A DNA stretch of 6,993 nucleotides. It comes from Caryophanales bacterium UBA6769. Lineage in GTDB: Bacteria; Bacillota; Bacilli; Bacillales; UBA6769. The notes under the pieces were generated by a model. That model was not told the origin of the DNA. It saw nothing but the letters and a program-made list of their open reading frames with translations, and did not search any database. This document shows positions 1-5,808 of this stretch, in pieces. Location of the stretch: contig DKGN01000167.1 in the NCBI GenBank assembly GCA_002453275.1, forward strand, positions 1 to 6,993, read 5' to 3'. Each line of letters starts with the position of its first letter. The stretch's first letter is position 1. A program made the translations under genes and the position numbers.

Positions 1-808
1 GAGAGGATGCTAAGTTTGCCCATAAGCCTTTTTCACTACCTTCTTCGAGAGAATCCAGTACTTCTGCAAGGCTATCACCATACCCACAATTAAATGCAAA
101 TTCATCTGCTTCAAATTCATTTTGCCTACTTGAATGCATAACTAACATGGTCCCTATTTTTGTCCAAACCCACATCAGTGCAACTAGAACGATATCTATT
201 AAGATACTCACTATGAGACCCTTTAAATTACTATTTGCAAAAGAAACAATTATTCCTAAAATATAAACTAGTATTCTATAAATAATAAATATTGCAGTTA
301 CAATAAAGTTACCAACTGTGACGATAAGGATTAAATCCGTATCCTTGTGTGAAAGATGCCCTAATTCATGTGCAAGTGTAGCTTTGATTTGTTCATCAGA
401 ATAATTTAAAAAACCTTTTGTTAAACAAATTGTTTTTCTACCAGTAGCAAAAGCATTAGCTGATTTGTCATTACTCATAAAAAGCTGTACATCATCGGGT
501 ATAGATGGATTTATTTTCTTTGCTCTTGATAATGCCTCTTGAAAAAGTGGTTCTAATCTATTTAGATACTCTTTTCTTGTAATCTTTTTACATCCATTTT
601 GAAACCGTAGAACCCATTCTCCTATAGGTGATAGAGCAATAATTAAAGAAATACCATATGTAAGAATGCCAATAAATATACCCTTTACCCCTTCATACAT
701 ACTGCTAAATATCCATACTACCAATAAAGTATTTAGTATTAGATATATCAATACACCTATATTCTTTTTTTGTGTAAGGTTTTTAGCAAAGTCGATAAAG
801 TAAGTCAT
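1..808 (-). CDS. HtpX-like M48 family zinc metalloprotease (C-terminus beyond window)
   Basis: This is a membrane-embedded zinc endopeptidase of family M48 (HtpX type), a family that degrades misfolded membrane proteins at the cytoplasmic face. The first 269 residues lie in the window and the frame is still open at base 1, so the C-terminus is cut by the window edge. Visible features are hydrophobic segments near residues 17-37 and 42-60, the family signature ANAFATGR at 117-124, the zinc-binding helix HELGH at 147-151 (H147, E148, H151), hydrophobic segments near 158-190 and 197-216, and the third zinc ligand region EFEAD at 231-235. E. coli HtpX is 293 residues, so only a short tail is probably missing. 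The ATG at 808 is preceded by AAAGGGGA at 814-821. The gene has its own promoter. Family assignment is firm. Orthology to housekeeping HtpX is not, because the gene is AT-rich and sits among eroded DNA, so it could be an accessory M48 paralogue. Confidence 0.93.
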   Translation of the reverse strand, partial: MTYFIDFAKNLTQKKNIGVLIYLILNTLLVVWIFSSMYEGVKGIFIGILTYGISLIIALSPIGEWVLRFQNGCKKITRKEYLNRLEPLFQEALSRAKKINPSIPDDVQLFMSNDKSANAFATGRKTICLTKGFLNYSDEQIKATLAHELGHLSHKDTDLILIVTVGNFIVTAIFIIYRILVYILGIIVSFANSNLKGLIVSILIDIVLVALMWVWTKIGTMLVMHSSRQNEFEADEFAFNCGYGDSLAEVLDSLEEGSEKGLWANLASS

Positions 809-813
809 ATTAT

Positions 814-821
814 TCCCCTTT
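814..821 (-). promoter_or_regulatory. Ribosome binding site of the M48 protease gene
   Basis: On the minus strand AAAGGGGA lies 5 nt upstream of the ATG at 808. No other ATG with a Shine-Dalgarno sequence is nearby, so this site fixes the start. Confidence 0.75.
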
Positions 822-851
822 CTTTTATATTGTAAAAAAACAAGTAGATAA

Positions 852-880
852 ATTGTACTATGTTCTTTTAACTATTACAA
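852..880 (-). promoter_or_regulatory. Sigma-A-like promoter of the M48 protease gene
   Basis: On the minus strand TTGTAA (875-880, 4 of 6 matches to the -35 consensus) is separated by exactly 17 bp from TACAAT (852-857, 5 of 6 matches to the -10 consensus). Transcription would begin near 845, giving a leader of about 36 nt before the ATG at 808. The call rests on sequence match and spacing only. Confidence 0.65.
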
Positions 881-895
881 CCAAAAGTTAGATAA

Positions 896-914
896 TACTC
901 CATGATATGGAATA
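896..914. promoter_or_regulatory. Dyad upstream of the M48 protease promoter, possible operator
   Basis: TACTCCAT and ATGGAATA form 8-bp inverted arms around the 3-bp centre GAT, with one mismatched pair. The dyad begins 15 bp beyond the -35 hexamer, so its centre lies about 60 bp upstream of the predicted transcription start. That is a usual place for a dimeric regulator. No particular regulator is implied by the sequence. Confidence 0.35.
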
Positions 915-918
915 TACA

Positions 919-953
919 CATTTGATTTTAAATTATAATTGTTTTATCAAATG
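919..953. repeat. AT-rich inverted repeat between lipoprotein and protease genes
   Basis: CATTTGAT (919-926) and ATCAAATG (946-953) are perfect 8-bp inverted arms around a 19-bp AT-rich loop. No uridine tract follows on either strand, so this is at best a weak terminator for the lipoprotein gene. It could equally be a chance palindrome in AT-rich DNA. Confidence 0.35.
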
Positions 954-1059
954 AAGAGAGCCACAATCTTACCTTATCGTAAATATCTAATAACTTTTTC
1001 TTCTGGCACATCAAATGGAGTGATGAAAAATCTCCATCCATAAAATCTTCATATACAGT
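929..1059 (-). pseudogene. Possible eroded coding remnant directly after the lipoprotein gene
   Basis: Two minus-strand frames here read like protein but lack starts. One continues in the lipoprotein frame straight after its TGA stop for about 43 codons, beginning TVYEDFMDGDF and ending near 928-930. The other runs from about 1048 to a TAA at 974-976 and ends ITPFDVPEEKVIRYLR. Switching between them suggests a frameshifted remnant of a lost gene or of a longer lipoprotein. Neither has a ribosome binding site. No family was recognised, and short open frames in AT-rich DNA can look coherent by chance. Confidence 0.25.
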
Positions 1060-1749
1060 TCATTCTTTCTCTATGGCATTCCAATCAAGCGCCTTTATAT
1101 CCAGCGTATTTTCTAATTCTTTTTCAATGATTTCAAAGTCTCCTTCAGTCAATGAAACATCGTATATTTCTACATATTCCATTTCTTCTTCATTTAATTC
1201 ATAGATTGTTCCGTATTTTTCTCCCGCCCCACTGGCCGTTGTAAAAATAAGATTCCCATTTTCTAAAAGTAAAATGCCACTGCGTTTATACGTGACACTC
1301 GCTGACATTTCATCTGTAAAGAGAGAAATGACTTCTTCCCCATCCACGATTGTGAATAGATCGATAAGCGCATAGCTACCTATACCTGAGCGAAGAGCAA
1401 TCAATAATTCTTCGACTCCATCATCATTAATGTCATAATAAGTTACAGAGATTCCTTCAAAAGTGTTTCCGCTATAAAAATATTCATAGGCTCCACTTTT
1501 CACTCCTTCTGGAGAAGTATTTTCGGCCTCTTCTAGAGACATTTCCGTAAAGGTAATATAGTTATCGATCACGGCATTGTATAGTTCTAAATCCACTTTT
1601 TCAGAAACATTTTTTTCGGAATTATTTTCTTTTGCTTTCTTTTTTTCATTTGTTTCATTCGTTTCTTTTTTTACTGGACCCTCTGCTGAATTTGCCTGAC
1701 AAGCAATTAATCCTAAAGCCAATAAAGCAATAATTATTATTCTATTCAT
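1060..1749 (-). CDS. Putative lipoprotein with DxNxDG calcium-type loop, function unknown
   Basis: This is a 229-residue predicted surface lipoprotein. The ATG at 1749 is chosen because it gives a compact signal peptide (MNR, then a hydrophobic stretch) and has AAAGGT upstream. Starts at 1767 or 1782 would add up to 11 residues, and the outer one overlaps the likely -10 region. The lipobox LIAC places the lipidated cysteine at residue 17. Residues 24-52 are a charged K/E/N-rich linker typical of a wall-spanning tether. Residues 53-229 form the folded domain, with DINDDGVEELLIA at 106-118 (D106, N108, D110), resembling the calcium-binding loops of EF-hand, dockerin and VCBS-type repeats found in many Firmicutes lipoproteins. 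After it come beta-strand-like stretches and an acidic C-terminus. The substrate or partner is unknown. The gene stands alone between AT-rich gaps. Confidence 0.85.
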   Translation of the reverse strand: MNRIIIIALLALGLIACQANSAEGPVKKETNETNEKKKAKENNSEKNVSEKVDLELYNAVIDNYITFTEMSLEEAENTSPEGVKSGAYEYFYSGNTFEGISVTYYDINDDGVEELLIALRSGIGSYALIDLFTIVDGEEVISLFTDEMSASVTYKRSGILLLENGNLIFTTASGAGEKYGTIYELNEEEMEYVEIYDVSLTEGDFEIIEKELENTLDIKALDWNAIEKE

Positions 1750-1758
1750 GATTTCGCT

Positions 1759-1765
1759 ACCTTTC
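1759..1765 (-). promoter_or_regulatory. Ribosome binding site deciding the lipoprotein start
   Basis: GAAAGGT on the minus strand lies 9 nt upstream of the ATG at 1749. It favours that start over the in-frame ATGs at 1767 and 1782, neither of which has a comparable upstream site. Confidence 0.6.
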
Positions 1766-1783
1766 ATTTTGTGAAATGACATA

Positions 1784-1789
1784 ATTATA
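1784..1789 (-). promoter_or_regulatory. Candidate -10 element of the lipoprotein gene
   Basis: A perfect TATAAT lies on the minus strand about 35 nt upstream of the chosen ATG. At 16-18 bp spacing only weak -35 candidates (AATAGT-like) are seen, so the promoter may be weak or activator-dependent. Confidence 0.4.
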
Positions 1790-1826
1790 CATTAAATTGA
1801 TTTTTTACTATTAATGTTAGAAGGTG

Positions 1827-1862
1827 TATTTTAAAATATTTTTTAGGAAAAATTTTTTAGGA
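1827..1862. repeat. Palindrome plus tandem 11-bp direct repeat upstream of the lipoprotein gene
   Basis: A perfect 12-bp palindrome TATTTTAAAATA (1827-1838) is followed by two exact copies of ATTTTTTAGGA at 1838-1848 and 1852-1862, with a period of 14 bp. The block lies about 40-75 bp upstream of the -10 element of the lipoprotein gene. It could be an upstream promoter or regulator-binding region, or simply low-complexity A/T sequence. Confidence 0.4.
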
Positions 1863-2000
1863 CTTTCACGTCGCATAAACGTACACTTGAAGAAAATAAA
1901 CTGTCGTAAAGATGATCATGGTGGTAAAATGAGCAGTGATTATTGTGCTTCGATTACAGGTCTTAATCTTACTAAACAATTACGAAGGTAGTATCACTAT

Positions 2001-2033
2001 AACCTTTTATGATCTACAACATAAAAAGAGGTT
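2001..2033. repeat. Inverted repeat after the coding remnant
   Basis: AACCTTTTATG (2001-2011) is complementary to the arm at 2020-2033 (CATAAAAAGAGGTT), apart from a 3-nt bulge, with an 8-nt loop. It starts 6 bp downstream of the stop codon of the remnant on the minus strand, a terminator-like position. It lacks a following T-tract on both strands, so termination is uncertain. Confidence 0.35.
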
Positions 2034-2039
2034 AACTAT

Positions 2040-2238
2040 TTATCTAATGTAAAACTCACCTACTTCATCCTCCTCATTATAAGAAATAGAAAATACCATT
2101 TTATCCTCACTATATAGTCCAACAAACATAACAACATAATAGCCATCATTTTTCTCAAAGATAGAATCATCTAGGGCGTAAAATTATTGACGCCATTGCT
2201 TCCATCAATTCTGTCAACTCTCCTACACAAAATCCATT
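2040..2238 (-). pseudogene. C-terminal remnant of a lost gene, frameshifted
   Basis: From 2183 to the TAA at 2040-2042 the minus strand encodes 47 residues with a natural protein pattern: ALDDSIF, then beta-like YYVVMFVGLYSEDKMVFSI, then SYNEEDEVGEFYIR. An in-frame stop at 2184-2186 blocks it upstream. In another frame 2187-2238 encodes a helix-like GELTELMEAMASII stretch that would join smoothly if one frameshift near 2184 were removed. Upstream of 2238 that frame also stops (TAG at 2239-2241). No start codon with a ribosome binding site is present. The most likely reading is the decayed 3' end of a gene with an alpha/beta product of unknown family. Chance coherence cannot be excluded. Confidence 0.4.
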
Positions 2239-2248
2239 CTATCAACTC
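2201..2248. repeat. Imperfect direct repeat pair TCCAT(CAAT)TCTRTCAACTC
   Basis: The two copies are at 2201-2220 and 2233-2248. They share TCCAT at one end and TCT(G/A)TCAACTC at the other, and the first copy carries 4 extra bases between. They are 12 bp apart. They may be a local duplication in eroding DNA or paired protein-binding sites. Confidence 0.4.
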
Positions 2249-2289
2249 AACCCTACTTTTTCCGTACAATTTACACCTTATTCTTCTCC

Positions 2290-2342
2290 AAAAAAATAAG
2301 ATTTCCCAGGTTGGACACTCTCCAGAGTCACTGGAAAACCTT
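2290..2342 (-). terminator. Rho-independent terminator of the dgkB-rlmCD operon
   Basis: On the minus strand AAGGTTTTCCAG (2331-2342) pairs over 12 positions with CTGGGAAATCTT (2298-2309), including two G-U wobbles. An inner ACTCT/AGAGT hairpin lies within the loop, and a run of seven T (2290-2296) follows after one A. On the plus strand the wobble pairs become A-C mismatches, so the structure is oriented for minus-strand transcripts. It begins 24 bp after the rlmCD stop codon. Confidence 0.8.
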
Positions 2343-2366
2343 ATTATATCAATGTTTTAACTATAC

Positions 2367-3746
2367 TTATTCATCTATTCTTGACATCAACGCTACCAAC
2401 TCCACATGTGTCGTCTGCGAAAACATATCCACCGGCTGGACTTCCTTCGTCTCAAAACCACCGTCTTCCAATATTCGCAGATCGCGTGCTAGTGTCGCTG
2501 GATTACATGAGACGTAGACGATGCGATTTGGTTTCATTTCGATGATTGTGTTGAGTAAGGCTTCGTCGCAACCTTTTCTTGGTGGGTCGACGACGATGAC
2601 GTCGGCTTGGATGCCCTGTTTGTACCACCATGGGATGACCTTTTCTGCTTCGCCTACAAAGAATTCAGCGTTTTCGATGTTATTCAGTCTTGCGTTCCGT
2701 TTTGCATCAGCGATTGCTTGACCGACGATTTCGACGCCGTATACTTTCTTTGCTTTTTTCGCTAAGAAAAGTGAGATTGTGCCAATGCCACAGTACGCAT
2801 CGATGACTGTTTCTTCTCCAGTCAATTGTGCGTATTCCAATGCTTTATCGTACAGCACCTTCGTTTGCACAGGGTTCACTTGATAGAAAGACTGGGCTGA
2901 GATGGCAAATTTCACATCGCCAATATAGTCATAAATGTATGGCTCTCCCCAGATGACGTTCGTTTCTTTCCCGAAAATAACATTTGTCCGTTGTGAATTG
3001 ACGTTATGGACGATTGATTTTACGTTCGGAATCCGTTCGATGAGTTGTTCTATTAGTTGCTTTTTGTGTGGAAGGTCTTTTGTATTTGTAATGAGGACGA
3101 CCATCACTTCCTCTGTTTGTCTGCCATATTTTGCGATGATATGTCGAAGGACGCCGCGATGTTTCTTTTCATCATAGGCATGAATACCTAGATCGGTGGC
3201 AACTTCTTTCACGACACGAACTACTGTGTCGTTGGTATCTTCTTGGATATGGCATGCCTTCATGTCGATGATGCGATGGCTCCCTCTTTGGTAAAAGCCT
3301 GCGATAAGACCTGTCTCATTCTCACCGACTGGAACTTGTGCTTTGTTGCGATAATTCCACGGGTCTTCCATTCCGATTATAGGATGAACGGGAACATGCT
3401 TGAGGTGGCCGATGCGAGCAAGCACGTCCTCAACTTGTTTTTGTTTGAAGTTCAATTGACCTTCATAACTTACATGTTGTAGCTGACAGCCCCCACATTG
3501 ACCATAAATTGGACATTGGGGTGTGGTCCGGAATTCACTATCCGATAGTCGTTCAATGACTTTGCCGAAGCCATAGTTTTTCTTCGTTTTTAGCACTTTT
3601 ACTTTTGCTTTTTCACCAGGAAGTCCTGATGGAACAAAGAGTGTGTAGCCATTTACTTTCGCTACTCCTGCTCCATCATGGGTTATGTCTTGAAATTCAA
3701 CTTCAATCATGTCATTTTTCTTTACTGGAACTTGTTGTTTTGCCAA
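2367..3746 (-). CDS. rlmCD: 23S rRNA (uracil-5-)-methyltransferase RlmCD (RlmD/RumA family)
   Basis: This cytoplasmic enzyme transfers a methyl group from S-adenosylmethionine to C5 of uridine in 23S rRNA. The B. subtilis orthologue (YefA, also 459 residues) makes both m5U747 and m5U1939. A TRAM RNA-binding domain lies at about residues 8-67. Four cysteines, C78, C84, C87 and C165, match the [4Fe-4S] ligands of E. coli RumA. The SAM-binding loop DAYCGIGTISL is at 316-326, DPPRKGC at 387-393, the catalytic nucleophile C414 in SCNPATLARD, and the general base E449 in HVEL near the C-terminus. All key residues are present and the length is normal. The start is TTG, with AAAGGA about 11 nt upstream; a stop codon lies 15 nt further upstream in frame and no ATG is available before residue 13. 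It follows dgkB after 36 bp with no promoter between, so it is the second operon gene. Confidence 0.97.
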   Translation of the reverse strand: MAKQQVPVKKNDMIEVEFQDITHDGAGVAKVNGYTLFVPSGLPGEKAKVKVLKTKKNYGFGKVIERLSDSEFRTTPQCPIYGQCGGCQLQHVSYEGQLNFKQKQVEDVLARIGHLKHVPVHPIIGMEDPWNYRNKAQVPVGENETGLIAGFYQRGSHRIIDMKACHIQEDTNDTVVRVVKEVATDLGIHAYDEKKHRGVLRHIIAKYGRQTEEVMVVLITNTKDLPHKKQLIEQLIERIPNVKSIVHNVNSQRTNVIFGKETNVIWGEPYIYDYIGDVKFAISAQSFYQVNPVQTKVLYDKALEYAQLTGEETVIDAYCGIGTISLFLAKKAKKVYGVEIVGQAIADAKRNARLNNIENAEFFVGEAEKVIPWWYKQGIQADVIVVDPPRKGCDEALLNTIIEMKPNRIVYVSCNPATLARDLRILEDGGFETKEVQPVDMFSQTTHVELVALMSRIDE

Positions 3747-3782
3747 GATGTATGCCGTCCTTTATTTGTTTGGTCTCGTTGT

Positions 3783-4727
3783 TTATAAAGCTTGTTCTTT
3801 GCTTAGCATTTGTTGATTTTCCTCATAATATTGCTCTGGCACGATCATGTCGATGTGCTGAGGGATATTAACAAATTCACGGGGAAATTCCCCACCGTGT
3901 TCTCCATCTAAATTTAAAACCATATCCGATTTCGTTTCAACTTTTATCCGGCTTGCTTTTGTATAAAGCATATAGCGACTTTTTAAATGCAGTCCTCTGA
4001 AAGCGAGTAAAAATAGACGAATAAAATTTGTGACGTTCATTTTTCGCACGATTAACAGATCGAATTTCCCATCATTAATAATCGCATCGGGGGTTAATTT
4101 TTCGATTCCAGCGATTGAATTCGTATTCGCAATGAAAAAGCATAAAATATCGCCTTCAAACACTTCACCGTCGTATTCAATTCGCACGAGTTGCTCACGT
4201 CGAATTTGCGGAAGCATTTTAATTCCTTGTAAAAAATAAGCAGGACGTCCGATCACTTTTTTCAGTTTACTCGGTGTCTCATAAGATAAATCCGTAATTC
4301 GCCCGCCGCCCCCGAGGTAAATAAAATATTGATCATTTACTTGACCGATATCAATCGGGATCTGCTTCCCTTCAACAATCGTGTCGATCGCTTTTCTATA
4401 ATTACGAGGAATGCCTAACGCACGTGCAAAGTCATTCGTCGTCCCTGCAGGAATAATCGCAAAGCTAGGTCGCTTCGGCTTAGGTGCCATGCCATTAATT
4501 ACTTCGCTTATCGTACCGTCTCCGCCCGCTGCGATGATAAGATCGATTCCTTCATCAATGACACGGCCCGCTTCTGTTGTCGCATCTCCTGGACCTGTCG
4601 TTGCATAAGCTGTCGCTTGATATCCTGCTTCATTCAAGCGTTCTACCAGTTGTGGAAGCTGTGCTTTTAGCTTGCCTTTTCCCGCCATCGGATTGTAAAT
4701 TAATCGTGCTTTTTTCAACTCTTCCAC
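3783..4727 (-). CDS. dgkB: Diacylglycerol kinase DgkB (lipid kinase of the DAGK catalytic family)
   Basis: DgkB phosphorylates diacylglycerol with ATP to phosphatidate. This returns the diacylglycerol left by lipoteichoic acid synthesis to phospholipid synthesis. The protein is soluble and acts at the membrane face. Visible motifs are the N-terminal YNPMAGKG (11-18), the nucleotide-binding GGDGT (68-72) in AAGGDGTISEVINGM, PAGTTNDFARAL (93-104), IDIGQV (125-130), NDGKFDLLIV (218-227) and the LNLDGEHGG catalytic loop (271-279, with E276). All conserved acidic positions appear intact, and 314 residues is normal for the family. The outermost start is GTG at 4727 with a weak GGAAAG upstream. TTG at 4718 (giving M-KKARLIYNP, like B. 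subtilis DgkB) with GGGTGG upstream is a real alternative. The gene has its own promoter and leads the dgkB-rlmCD operon, a pairing conserved in Bacillales. Confidence 0.95.
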   Translation of the reverse strand: MEELKKARLIYNPMAGKGKLKAQLPQLVERLNEAGYQATAYATTGPGDATTEAGRVIDEGIDLIIAAGGDGTISEVINGMAPKPKRPSFAIIPAGTTNDFARALGIPRNYRKAIDTIVEGKQIPIDIGQVNDQYFIYLGGGGRITDLSYETPSKLKKVIGRPAYFLQGIKMLPQIRREQLVRIEYDGEVFEGDILCFFIANTNSIAGIEKLTPDAIINDGKFDLLIVRKMNVTNFIRLFLLAFRGLHLKSRYMLYTKASRIKVETKSDMVLNLDGEHGGEFPREFVNIPQHIDMIVPEQYYEENQQMLSKEQAL

Positions 4728-4791
4728 CCGTCTTTCCGATTCATACTTTTTACATCATACCAGAAAATAAACGTACAATAAGTTCGCTATC

Positions 4792-4820
4792 ATTATAGAT
4801 GGACAAAATGTAAGCGTCAA
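4792..4820 (-). promoter_or_regulatory. Sigma-A promoter of the dgkB-rlmCD operon
   Basis: On the minus strand TTGACG (4815-4820, 5 of 6) and TATAAT (4792-4797, 6 of 6) are separated by exactly 17 bp. Predicted transcription start is near 4785, leaving a leader of about 58-67 nt before dgkB. This is the best promoter in the window and suggests constitutive expression. Confidence 0.85.
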
Positions 4821-4854
4821 TAACATTTGAAATTTTCTGATAAAACTACATAAA

Positions 4855-4894
4855 GCCATACCATCGAACATTTTATATCGCTCGATGCTACGGC
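4855..4894 (-). terminator. Hairpin terminator after the LiaF-like gene
   Basis: On the minus strand the arm starting GCCGTAGCATCGA pairs with TCGATGGTATGGC through about 13 positions, with one G-G mismatch and a G-U wobble, around an A/T-rich loop. It begins 5 nt after the stop codon of the 302-residue gene and is followed by TTTATGTAGTTTT, an imperfect U-rich tail. The wobble favours the minus strand. It separates the membrane-protein operon from the dgkB promoter. Confidence 0.65.
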
Positions 4895-4899
4895 TCTTA

Positions 4900-5808
4900 T
4901 CATTCTTTCGTATGAACGGAAAGATTCGATGCATTCACAACCCTCATGCTGTGCGTTCCTTTTCCAAGCTGTCTCGTGCCCGAATATTCGTGCTCATCCT
5001 CATCAATGCTTTCGTGTACTTTCCACCCGTCATTCTCGTTAAAATGATCGATCCTTTCAGCTTCAAGCTTCACGTCTACATCTTTCGCAAGCTGGACGTT
5101 CACTTCGGACGCATTTTCAATAGTCCAATTGTTTTTGAGTGTTCTTGAATGGATGGATAACCTTTGATAATCTGCATCAATGTCAACTTCTACATGATCT
5201 GGGATGATCATCGTTGTGTTTCGTTCACGGTAGTGTCCGAATGGGTTCAGTGTCTCTGGCAAGCTTTTTACTGTTACGTACAGTGTATCGCCCTGTGTCT
5301 CTGTAAATAGATAATCTTCTGTCGCTTCAATCGGAGCTTTTCCATCGATAACGGCTGCCTCGTACGTTCCAAACACGGAGAATTCACCCGTCGTTCCTGT
5401 CTCTATCGTTAATGGTTCTGAGCCTGTATGTACGACGACACGCTTAATTGTCTTGCTAATCTCCTCACTATACGTTGGCAAATCCATCGTTTTTATTTCA
5501 TGATTCGTCCAATCATGCACTTTATCCAAAATACCTGTCGCTTGAATAGTCGCAAATCCAATTCCGACAAAACCAATAAACCCAACGAACAAGATACTGA
5601 ATACATCATATTTAACTGCTGGATTTTCTTGTTTTGCCAAAAATAAATAAAGTAAAACTTCCACACCAAGCACGATTAAAATGAGCGGCCACCAGCCTGT
5701 CATTGCATAAGCTGGTTTCCAATTAAACAGCTGGGATAACACGAGAAAGACCCCGAGAAAAACGAGCGTTAATCCCATAGAAATCGTTCCTACTCGCCAC
5801 GTTCTCAT
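4900..5808 (-). CDS. Membrane-anchored LiaF/DUF4097-like protein, function unknown
   Basis: The product is a 302-residue membrane protein with three predicted transmembrane segments near residues 7-27, 38-58 and 68-93. The second contains WWPLILIVLGVEVLL, the pattern of LiaI/LiaF-type membrane regions. A short linker leads to a beta-rich domain from about 122 to 300 with repeated short strands (RVVVHTGSEPLTIETG, TTMIIPDHVEVDIDAD, LSIHS, VNVQLAKDVDVKLEAE, MRVVNASNLSVHT). This resembles DUF4097/LiaF C-terminal beta-helix domains, which occur in envelope-stress and membrane-sensing proteins. No catalytic motif is seen. The ATG at 5808 has a strong AAGGAGGT site and overlaps the stop of the upstream gene as ATGA, so the two are translationally coupled and probably work together. 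The architecture is clear. The family name is an inference from pattern, and the cellular role is unknown. Confidence 0.88.
   Translation of the reverse strand: MRTWRVGTISMGLTLVFLGVFLVLSQLFNWKPAYAMTGWWPLILIVLGVEVLLYLFLAKQENPAVKYDVFSILFVGFIGFVGIGFATIQATGILDKVHDWTNHEIKTMDLPTYSEEISKTIKRVVVHTGSEPLTIETGTTGEFSVFGTYEAAVIDGKAPIEATEDYLFTETQGDTLYVTVKSLPETLNPFGHYRERNTTMIIPDHVEVDIDADYQRLSIHSRTLKNNWTIENASEVNVQLAKDVDVKLEAERIDHFNENDGWKVHESIDEDEHEYSGTRQLGKGTHSMRVVNASNLSVHTKE

Larger units (their letters stand above)
1783..2366. other. Gene-poor AT-rich gap between rlmCD and the lipoprotein gene
   Basis: No intact gene with start and ribosome binding site was found on either strand. The gap contains, from high to low coordinate, the rlmCD terminator, two imperfect direct repeats, a frameshifted coding remnant, a hairpin-forming inverted repeat, and the upstream region of the lipoprotein gene. 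A start-less plus-strand frame of about 56 codons (1821-1991) is also open but was not recognised. The mix suggests gene loss beside the conserved dgkB-rlmCD unit. Confidence 0.6.

Noticed and set aside
1060..1782. Longer lipoprotein starting at the ATG at 1782
   Set aside because: That ATG touches the TATAAT element, has no ribosome binding site, and would put charged residues ahead of an otherwise standard lipoprotein signal peptide.
1821..1991. Plus-strand open frame of about 56 codons containing KDDHGGKMSSDYCASITGLNL
   Set aside because: It has no usable start with a ribosome binding site, lies opposite the lipoprotein's regulatory region, is A/T-driven at its beginning, and matched no family I know. 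Possible chance frame.
2175..2194. Short inverted repeat GGCGT / ACGCC around a 10-nt AT loop
   Set aside because: Arms are only 5 bp, there is no T-tract, and it lies within the coding remnant; probably incidental.
3747..3782. Separate promoter for rlmCD in the 36-bp gap after dgkB
   Set aside because: No -10/-35 pair of reasonable quality and spacing was seen; the gap is consistent with simple co-transcription.
2311..3871. Several plus-strand open frames of 66-88 codons opposite rlmCD
   Set aside because: They are antisense shadows of a well-supported gene, lack ribosome binding sites and have no recognisable domains.
4728..4791. Riboswitch or attenuator in the dgkB leader
   Set aside because: The leader is only about 60 nt and shows no conserved aptamer-like pairing or terminator hairpin.
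4885..5148. Plus-strand 87-codon frame opposite the LiaF-like gene
   Set aside because: It is antisense to a supported gene, begins inside that gene's terminator hairpin, and shows no ribosome binding site or domain.
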